The position numbers and the translations under genes were made by a program. Of a stretch of DNA of 64,000 bases, positions 58,682 through 64,000 are shown piece after piece (position 1 is the first letter of the stretch; every line of letters begins with the position of its first letter). Under the pieces are notes generated by a model. The model saw only the letters and a list, made by a program, of their open reading frames with translations, was not told where the DNA came from and searched no databases. The DNA is from an uncultured SAR116 cluster alpha proteobacterium (lineage in GTDB: Bacteria > Pseudomonadota > Alphaproteobacteria > Puniceispirillales > Puniceispirillaceae), in contig CACGLE010000002.1 of the NCBI GenBank assembly GCA_902573725.1, positions 48,923 to 112,922 of the forward strand, in the 5' to 3' direction.

Positions 58682-59419
58682 ATGAAACAAGTTATTAGAC
58701 ACTCTGGACGAAATTTTAATGAATTGCGCAACATTAAATTAACACCCCATTTTGCAAAATATGCAGACGGATCATGTCTTGTGCAATTTGGTGATACGCA
58801 TGTTTTATGCACTGCCAGTATAGAAGAGAAAGTACCCCCTTTCCTTAGGGGACAAATGAGTGGCTGGATAACTGCAGAGTATGGAATGCTTCCCCACTCA
58901 ACTCATAGTAGAATGGAAAGAGAAGCAAAAAAAGGTAAATTATCAGGGAGAACGATGGAAATTCAACGCCTGATTGGCCGCTCTTTGCGAGCTGTGGCAG
59001 ACTTATCTATCCTAGGTGAAAGGCAAATAATCGTTGATTGTGATGTTTTACAAGCTGATGGTGGAACAAGGACTGCCTCAATTACAGGTGGCTGGGTCGC
59101 ATTAGCTATTGCTGTTGAAAATCTTTTGCTTCAAGGAAAAATTAAGTCATCACCATTAACAGACCAGGTGGCAGCTATATCTTGCGGTATTGTTGATGAT
59201 GAAGTGTTTTTAGATCTAGATTATTCTGAAGATAGTAATGCAAAAGCAGATGCTAATTTTGTGATGACAACACGAAATCAAGTGGTCGAGTTTCAAGCTA
59301 CAGCTGAGGGTTCTGCTTTTGAAAAATCCGTGTTAGACGAAATGTGGTTACTTGCAATAGAAGGTTGTTCATTTTTATTTAAAGAACAGTTAAATGCCAC
59401 GCGTCAAGAACGGAAATAA
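58682..59419 (+). CDS. rph: Ribonuclease PH
   Basis: 245 residues from ATG 58682; an in-frame TTG four codons earlier is possible. Motifs: [64 protein letters not shown] and the C-terminal FQATAEG. It trims tRNA 3' ends phosphorolytically. It starts a plus-strand unit with rdgB and hemW. Confidence 0.97.
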   Translation: MKQVIRHSGRNFNELRNIKLTPHFAKYADGSCLVQFGDTHVLCTASIEEKVPPFLRGQMSGWITAEYGMLPHSTHSRMEREAKKGKLSGRTMEIQRLIGRSLRAVADLSILGERQIIVDCDVLQADGGTRTASITGGWVALAIAVENLLLQGKIKSSPLTDQVAAISCGIVDDEVFLDLDYSEDSNAKADANFVMTTRNQVVEFQATAEGSAFEKSVLDEMWLLAIEGCSFLFKEQLNATRQERK

Positions 59420-59423
59420 TTTA

Positions 59424-60029
59424 ATGCCTCGAAAATTTCGTGAAACTAAAATTGTAATTGCAAGCCATAATGAAGGGAAAGTAACTGAGATAGCAGATTT
59501 GTTAATACCACTTGGGATATCTATAGTAACTTCGAGGGATATTAACTTACCGGAACCAGAAGAAACAGGCACTAGCTTTATTGAAAACGCAGAACTTAAA
59601 GCGAGAATAGCGGCAAAGCTCTCTGGCTTACCTGCAATTGCGGACGATAGCGGTTTGTGTATCTCTGCTCTTGGCGGAGCGCCAGGTATTTATTCAGCGA
59701 GATGGTCTGGAGAAAATAAAAATTTTGATTTAGCAATGGAAAGAGTTGCAAACGCTCTTTTAATGAGTGGTCAATATGATAGAAAAGCTAGTTTTCACTG
59801 TGCTCTTTCTTTGGGTTGGCCAGATGGCAAAAACGAGAGCGTTGAAGGGATTTTAACCGGACAAATAATATGGCCTGCAAGAGGAAATAAGGGGTTTGGG
59901 TACGACCCTATGTTTGTTCCAGATGGATATACAGAAACATTTGGTGAAATGGACCCAAACAAAAAACATGCTATAAGCCATCGGGCTATCGCTTATGATA
60001 AGTTGATAAAGAAATGCTTTCAAAAATAA
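59424..60029 (+). CDS. rdgB: XTP/dITP diphosphatase (Ham1/RdgB)
   Basis: 201 residues with start at ATG 59424 (MPRKFRETKIVIASHNEGKV), 4 bases after rph stop and with GGAA 8 bases before; the longer frame to 59394 overlaps rph and lacks a ribosome-binding site. Motifs: SHNEGKVTEI, TGTSFIENAELKARIAA, GLPAIADDSGLCI and FGYDPMFVP. It hydrolyses non-canonical purine nucleotides such as ITP and XTP. Confidence 0.96.
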   Translation: MPRKFRETKIVIASHNEGKVTEIADLLIPLGISIVTSRDINLPEPEETGTSFIENAELKARIAAKLSGLPAIADDSGLCISALGGAPGIYSARWSGENKNFDLAMERVANALLMSGQYDRKASFHCALSLGWPDGKNESVEGILTGQIIWPARGNKGFGYDPMFVPDGYTETFGEMDPNKKHAISHRAIAYDKLIKKCFQK

Positions 60030-61192
60030 CGCCTAAACAAAAAAAATTGGGGGTCTATATTCATTGGCCTTTTTGTGTTTCAAAATGCCCATATTGTGAT
60101 TTCAATTCACATGTTAAAAAAGATATTGTTGTTGAACAGTGGGAATTTGCATATTTATCTGAACTTCGTTGGATGGCAGATATTTACAGACAAAACACGC
60201 AATATCCACCAGTATTACATACTGTTTTTTTCGGAGGAGGTACGCCCTCTTTAATGCCCGTATCCATCATTGAAAGAATACTGGAAACTATAGAAGAGCT
60301 TTTTATCCTCCATCCAAAAATCGAAATAACAGTTGAAGCAAACCCATCTTCGAGTGAATTAGATAACTTGTCTTCATTTAAATCAATAGGTGTAAATAGA
60401 ATTTCATTTGGCGCTCAATCTTTGAACCCAAAAACACTAAATTTTCTTGGGAGGGCGCATGATACTCGCGATATTTACAAAGCTTTAGATGTCGCGTTTG
60501 GATTATTTAACCAAATTTCTGCAGATTTCATTTATGGAATACCCGGTCAAAACATTGGTGGTTGGGAAGATGAACTTTCCGAAATTATCAAGTTTGATTT
60601 AACTCACATCTCTGCCTACCAACTTACAATTGAGCCGGGAACGCAATTTTACAGCAGAAGTAAAAAAGGTGAAAAACTGACATGCAATGACGACACAGTA
60701 GCGGATTTATATGATTTAACAACAAACGTTCTTTCAAATCATGGGTATGAAATATATGAGATATCCAATTATGCAAAACCAAATTCTCATTGTCAGCATA
60801 ACCTATTGTATTGGAATGCTCAGGATTGGCTTGGTATAGGTCCGGGTGCCCATGGAAGATTTACTTTACCTGAAAATCGAAGATGGCACAGTCAAACAAG
60901 ACGAAGCCCTGACGGATGGTTGTCATCTGTTCAAAAGGAACAACACGGTATTGAAATTCAAAATGAAGATCATATCTCTGACTTTGCCAAAGAGATCATT
61001 ATTATGGGACTTAGACTCACTTCTGGTATAGAATTGCCAGATTGGCTAATAGGAAAAAGTAATTTTATAAATTTAAATTGGTTAGATGAATTCAAAAAAG
61101 ATGGTTTTATTACATTTAACAAAAACCACATTCGTGTTACAAAAAATGGCAGATTACATTTAAATTCCATTGTTTCTAAATTATTGAATTGA
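60014..61192 (+). CDS. hemW: Radical SAM heme chaperone HemW
   Basis: 392 residues. Radical-SAM cysteines C21-x3-C25-x2-C28 in HWPFCVSKCPYCDFN, then FFGGGTPSLM, INRISFGAQSLNP-type segment NRISFGAQSL, and the C-terminal HemN-like winged region. HemW family proteins bind heme and were long annotated as oxygen-independent coproporphyrinogen oxidases. The start overlaps rdgB by 16 bases; the 3' end overlaps the convergent lipoprotein gene by 12 bases. Confidence 0.94.
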   Translation: MLSKITPKQKKLGVYIHWPFCVSKCPYCDFNSHVKKDIVVEQWEFAYLSELRWMADIYRQNTQYPPVLHTVFFGGGTPSLMPVSIIERILETIEELFILHPKIEITVEANPSSSELDNLSSFKSIGVNRISFGAQSLNPKTLNFLGRAHDTRDIYKALDVAFGLFNQISADFIYGIPGQNIGGWEDELSEIIKFDLTHISAYQLTIEPGTQFYSRSKKGEKLTCNDDTVADLYDLTTNVLSNHGYEIYEISNYAKPNSHCQHNLLYWNAQDWLGIGPGAHGRFTLPENRRWHSQTRRSPDGWLSSVQKEQHGIEIQNEDHISDFAKEIIIMGLRLTSGIELPDWLIGKSNFINLNWLDEFKKDGFITFNKNHIRVTKNGRLHLNSIVSKLLN

Positions 61193-62848
61193 TGGTTTAA
61201 TAAGAAGATTATCGGATATTTTCATTATCTCAAAAATACGTTCTGTTAGTCCTGTTCTAGACATCTTAAATTGTCCACTAAATCCTATAAAACCTGGTTG
61301 GCCCACAAGTCTTTCAGATAGAGAAGCGTCTGAATTAATATTAGCGGTTGCTATTACTAGCGCCGTTGCGTCAAAAGATATCCTTGCTAAGTCGTTTGAG
61401 TCTATTCTAAATTCCGATTCCCATACTTTATTGAATTTCTCATCCGCTGGTCTAGTTGGCAGGGTTAAAATCGCATTCTGCAAAGAGGGTTCATTTAACA
61501 TTTTTGGTATATTCCATCTATCAATACCAATAAATAGGACCCTATCTGGTCCGAGATCATAATAAGATAATATAGGTGCAACCTGCAGTATAAAACTTGT
61601 ATCCCCGGCAATAAGCACAGTGTCAAATACTGGGGGTGGAAGAGTTAATGGGTCTTTTTCTGTGTCTATATATTGTGCAAATATTTTGATTTTATTTAAA
61701 AGTTCATTCTGATCAATGTCTTCAATATTACCGATAGTCAACACTGTCCTAGGTGATAAGCCATATTCAGTTAATTTATTTACAGCTGCCATAGTTATTT
61801 TCTCGCCGAGCTGAGATGAAGAACTTAAAATTCCAAAGTTTTGTTTTCCCCTAGCCACAGCAAAATCTACCAATTGATCAATCTGTTGTTCTGGCAAATA
61901 GCCCAAAACCCAAACACCTTCCTCCGCAACATCAACATTGTTCGAGAAAGACAAAATCGGGATGTCTAACTCATTAAAAAGAGGCTTAATAGCCTTTACA
62001 GAATCGGAAAATAATGGGCCTATTATAACGTCAACATCACTAGAAATAGCGCTATTAGCAGCCTCAATTACGTTATCGCCACCCGCTGTATCAAAATATA
62101 ATAATTCTATATTTGGATTTTGCATTTTAAAAAAGGCTAGCTCAGAGCCTCCTGATATAGTATCACCAAGATGTGAAAATGGTCCTGTTAACGGTACTAA
62201 CAACCCAATTCTAAATTTAGACTTTTTAAATTTATGAGAATTATTTCCTGGTTTTTTGGGGTCAATCTGAATAGGCTGTGCACTTTTAGCCAACATTTCA
62301 AAAGCCGCTTCTAATGCTGCTGTTTCTAACTGTTCCTGTTGTTTCTCCATTAGTTCTGTTTTGGCATTTTTTGATGAATTATCTGGGAAATCGTATGATT
62401 TCATTAAATCTTCTTTTTTCAATGGCTCCATTGGAGGAGCAAGTGCTATTTCTAAAGTTTCCTCAGACTTAAAATTTAATTCTTTATTAATTTCATTTTG
62501 TTTTTTATCAAGCGCGTTATCATTTTCAAAAATATTTTCTACCGCATCACTTATTTCGTTTTTGCCATCATCTAAACCTTCAAAAGACTCTTTGTTTTTG
62601 TCATCATTTTCTGTTTTAACAGCATTGGTTATTTCGCTTTTTTGGGTGTTATTTGAACTCAAATTATCCTCTTGAATATAAACTGTATTCACGACTGGTC
62701 TTGTACTAGGACCCTCACAACCAGAAAAAATAGTTACAACAACCAATAATGCGATAAAAACAATTATAAATTTTAGCTTATAAAAACAAATAAAGAAGTT
62801 TGACGGGAAAAAACCAACTAGCTCTGATTTTAAGTTATTTTTATACAT
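61181..62848 (-). CDS. Penicillin-binding-protein-activator-like lipoprotein (LpoA-type)
   Basis: 555 residues. A signal segment leads to Cys44 (IFSGC), a weak lipobox, so outer-membrane lipidation is probable. Residues ~50-200 are polar and low complexity. From ~210 a periplasmic-binding (type I) domain is seen: KFRIGLLVPLTGPFSHLGDTI, DVDVIIGPLFSDSVKAIKPL and VLFIGIDRWNIP. Proteins of this shape next to rsmI are annotated as LpoA-like activators of PBP1A in Proteobacteria. A role in peptidoglycan synthesis is likely but not proved. It is divergent from rsmI. Confidence 0.85.
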   Translation of the reverse strand: MYKNNLKSELVGFFPSNFFICFYKLKFIIVFIALLVVVTIFSGCEGPSTRPVVNTVYIQEDNLSSNNTQKSEITNAVKTENDDKNKESFEGLDDGKNEISDAVENIFENDNALDKKQNEINKELNFKSEETLEIALAPPMEPLKKEDLMKSYDFPDNSSKNAKTELMEKQQEQLETAALEAAFEMLAKSAQPIQIDPKKPGNNSHKFKKSKFRIGLLVPLTGPFSHLGDTISGGSELAFFKMQNPNIELLYFDTAGGDNVIEAANSAISSDVDVIIGPLFSDSVKAIKPLFNELDIPILSFSNNVDVAEEGVWVLGYLPEQQIDQLVDFAVARGKQNFGILSSSSQLGEKITMAAVNKLTEYGLSPRTVLTIGNIEDIDQNELLNKIKIFAQYIDTEKDPLTLPPPVFDTVLIAGDTSFILQVAPILSYYDLGPDRVLFIGIDRWNIPKMLNEPSLQNAILTLPTRPADEKFNKVWESEFRIDSNDLARISFDATALVIATANINSDASLSERLVGQPGFIGFSGQFKMSRTGLTERIFEIMKISDNLLIKPSIQ

Positions 62849-62991
62849 CGCTAATACATCTTAGATTTTTTATGAATTTCACGTCCTATTTATTTAGTCT
62901 AAAAATCTAACTAATCTTATGTCAATCAAACGAATAGTTTTTTTTTACTTTTTATCTTATACAGTAAGTTAACCGTTTAGAGAAAAATTTT

Positions 62992-63837
62992 ATGTTAATG
63001 ATCATTGGAACACCCATAGGCAATGTTGAAGATATAACTGTTCGCGCTACAAATTATTTAAAAGATGCTGATTTAATTGCTTGTGAAGATACTCGTTCAA
63101 CAAAAAAATTATTGAGGCTTTTAAATATAAGAACCCATGGCAAACTTATCTCTTATCATGATCATAATGGCGCATCGGTAAGGCCACATCTTATTGCAGA
63201 ACTCAAAAAAGGAAAGTCTGTTGCTTTAGTGAGCGATGCAGGAACTCCATTGATCTCCGATCCTGGTTACAAACTTGTCGAGTCATGTCATAAAAACAAC
63301 ATTCGTGTATCAGCGATTCCAGGCCCTACTTCTCCAATTGTGGCACTTACTGTATCTGGGCTACCCACTGATAAATTCACATTTAATGGGTACATCCCAT
63401 CTGCCGTAAATAATAGCAGGAAAGCTTTAGTTGAAACAAAAAATTTACAAACAACACAAATTTGGTTCAGTACTCCACCTAAATTGATAAATCATTTGAA
63501 AACAATGCTTTCCGTATATGGAAATAGACGTATTGTTATCGCTAGGGAAATGACTAAACTTCACGAAGAAGTGAGAAACGCGCCCTTAAACGAACTTTTA
63601 TTACATTACGAAAAAAATGGTCCCCCAAAAGGGGAAATAGTTATTGTTGTTGCCGGTGCTAATAATGATGTAAACAAAAACGATTTACCTGATGTTGTTT
63701 TTTTATTAAGGGATGCTCTAGGAAGGTTAAGTTTGCGCGATGCTGTAAATGAAGTTTCTATTTTAACCGGAGCTCGTAAGAAGCATATTTATCAAAATGC
63801 TCTCGATATAATTAAAAATAAAACTGAATACAAATAA
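62992..63837 (+). CDS. rsmI: 16S rRNA (cytidine-2'-O-)-methyltransferase
   Basis: 281 residues. SAM-dependent tetrapyrrole-methylase-like fold: MIIGTPIGNVEDITVRA, IACEDTRSTKKLL, VALVSDAGTPLISDPGYKLV and IPGPTSPIVALTVSGLP. It makes the 2'-O-methyl part of m4Cm1402 in 16S rRNA. Adjacent yraN is common in Proteobacteria, but no such reading frame begins in the following 163 bases. Confidence 0.95.
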   Translation: MLMIIGTPIGNVEDITVRATNYLKDADLIACEDTRSTKKLLRLLNIRTHGKLISYHDHNGASVRPHLIAELKKGKSVALVSDAGTPLISDPGYKLVESCHKNNIRVSAIPGPTSPIVALTVSGLPTDKFTFNGYIPSAVNNSRKALVETKNLQTTQIWFSTPPKLINHLKTMLSVYGNRRIVIAREMTKLHEEVRNAPLNELLLHYEKNGPPKGEIVIVVAGANNDVNKNDLPDVVFLLRDALGRLSLRDAVNEVSILTGARKKHIYQNALDIIKNKTEYK

Positions 63838-63870
63838 ATTAATGCAAATTTTTATAGAAAAGACTCCTCT

Positions 63871-63903
63871 CATTTTCATAAATCTTTATTGAGGTATGAA
63901 ATG
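63871..63903 (+). terminator. Possible weak hairpin after rsmI
   Basis: CATTTTCAT (63871-63879) and ATGAAATG (63896-63903) can form an imperfect stem with one bulged T, 16-base loop, then ATTTGTTTT. It lies 34 bases after the rsmI stop. The stem is AT-rich and the call is weak. The remainder, to 64000, shows no supported gene. Confidence 0.25.
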
Positions 63904-64000
63904 ATTTGTTTTAGGCCAATTTTTTTTAAAGATGTCGTAGAATCGCTAACCTCATTCTGATATAAGAATTCATATATTCAGTTATAAAAATTAATCCAAA

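Noticed and set aside
63838..64000. Start of a yraN-like gene after rsmI
   Set aside because: All frames in these 163 bases are closed within about 20 codons; no YraN motif.

Overview
The window is a gene-dense, AT-rich stretch of an alphaproteobacterial chromosome made almost entirely of housekeeping genes. Supporting evidence is the RegB/RegA redox two-component pair, an origin-type cluster (ubiB-ubiE-mutM-rpsT-dnaA-dnaN-recF-gyrB), a fabA-fabB-fabI unit, the long run tsaB-rimI-miaB-phoH-ybeY-corC-lnt-metK-trmB-rimP-nusA-ylxR-infB-rbfA-truB-rpsO-pnp, and murJ-glnD-mutS facing a malic enzyme with a phosphotransacetylase tail. Short spacers, many start/stop overlaps, 3' overlaps between convergent genes and AT-rich codon use fit a streamlined, probably marine, lineage such as a SAR116-like or Rhodobacterales-related group; the exact placement is inference. 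I see no mobile element, CRISPR array, phage gene, rRNA or tRNA.

Layout. 1-10028 (minus strand): mutM, a small secreted protein, rpsT, dnaA, dnaN, recF, gyrB, regB and a truncated regA; gyrB and regB overlap by one base. 10091-15201 (plus): an operator-like promoter, then ubiE, ubiB, an unusual helix-turn-helix/CoaBC fusion, dut and a MoeB/ThiF-like E1 enzyme. 15215-16966: a 2-hydroxyacid dehydrogenase and a divergent secreted SH3 protein. 17044-19595 (plus): fabA, fabB, fabI for unsaturated fatty acid synthesis. 19695-38074 (minus): the long translation/RNA-processing run from tsaB to pnp, interrupted before rimP by a canonical intrinsic terminator. 38185-49051: a polysaccharide deacetylase, a Bax-like hydrolase, an NFU-type iron-sulfur protein, trpS, murJ, glnD and mutS. 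49153-53512: malic enzyme, a lipoprotein, nth, a DUF2244 membrane protein. 53509-58364 (minus): dapB, dnaJ, dnaK, grpE with heat-shock-type promoters and no hrcA. 58682-63837: rph, rdgB, hemW, a periplasmic-binding-like lipoprotein and rsmI.

No obviously new multi-gene system is present. The best leads are regulatory or architectural: (i) an HTH domain fused to CoaBC with repeated dyad half-sites just in front of its start codon; (ii) a terminator in the rimP-nusA leader, placed as an attenuator would be; (iii) RpoH-type promoters at grpE and dnaK together with the missing hrcA; (iv) the redox kinase RegB translationally joined to gyrB.
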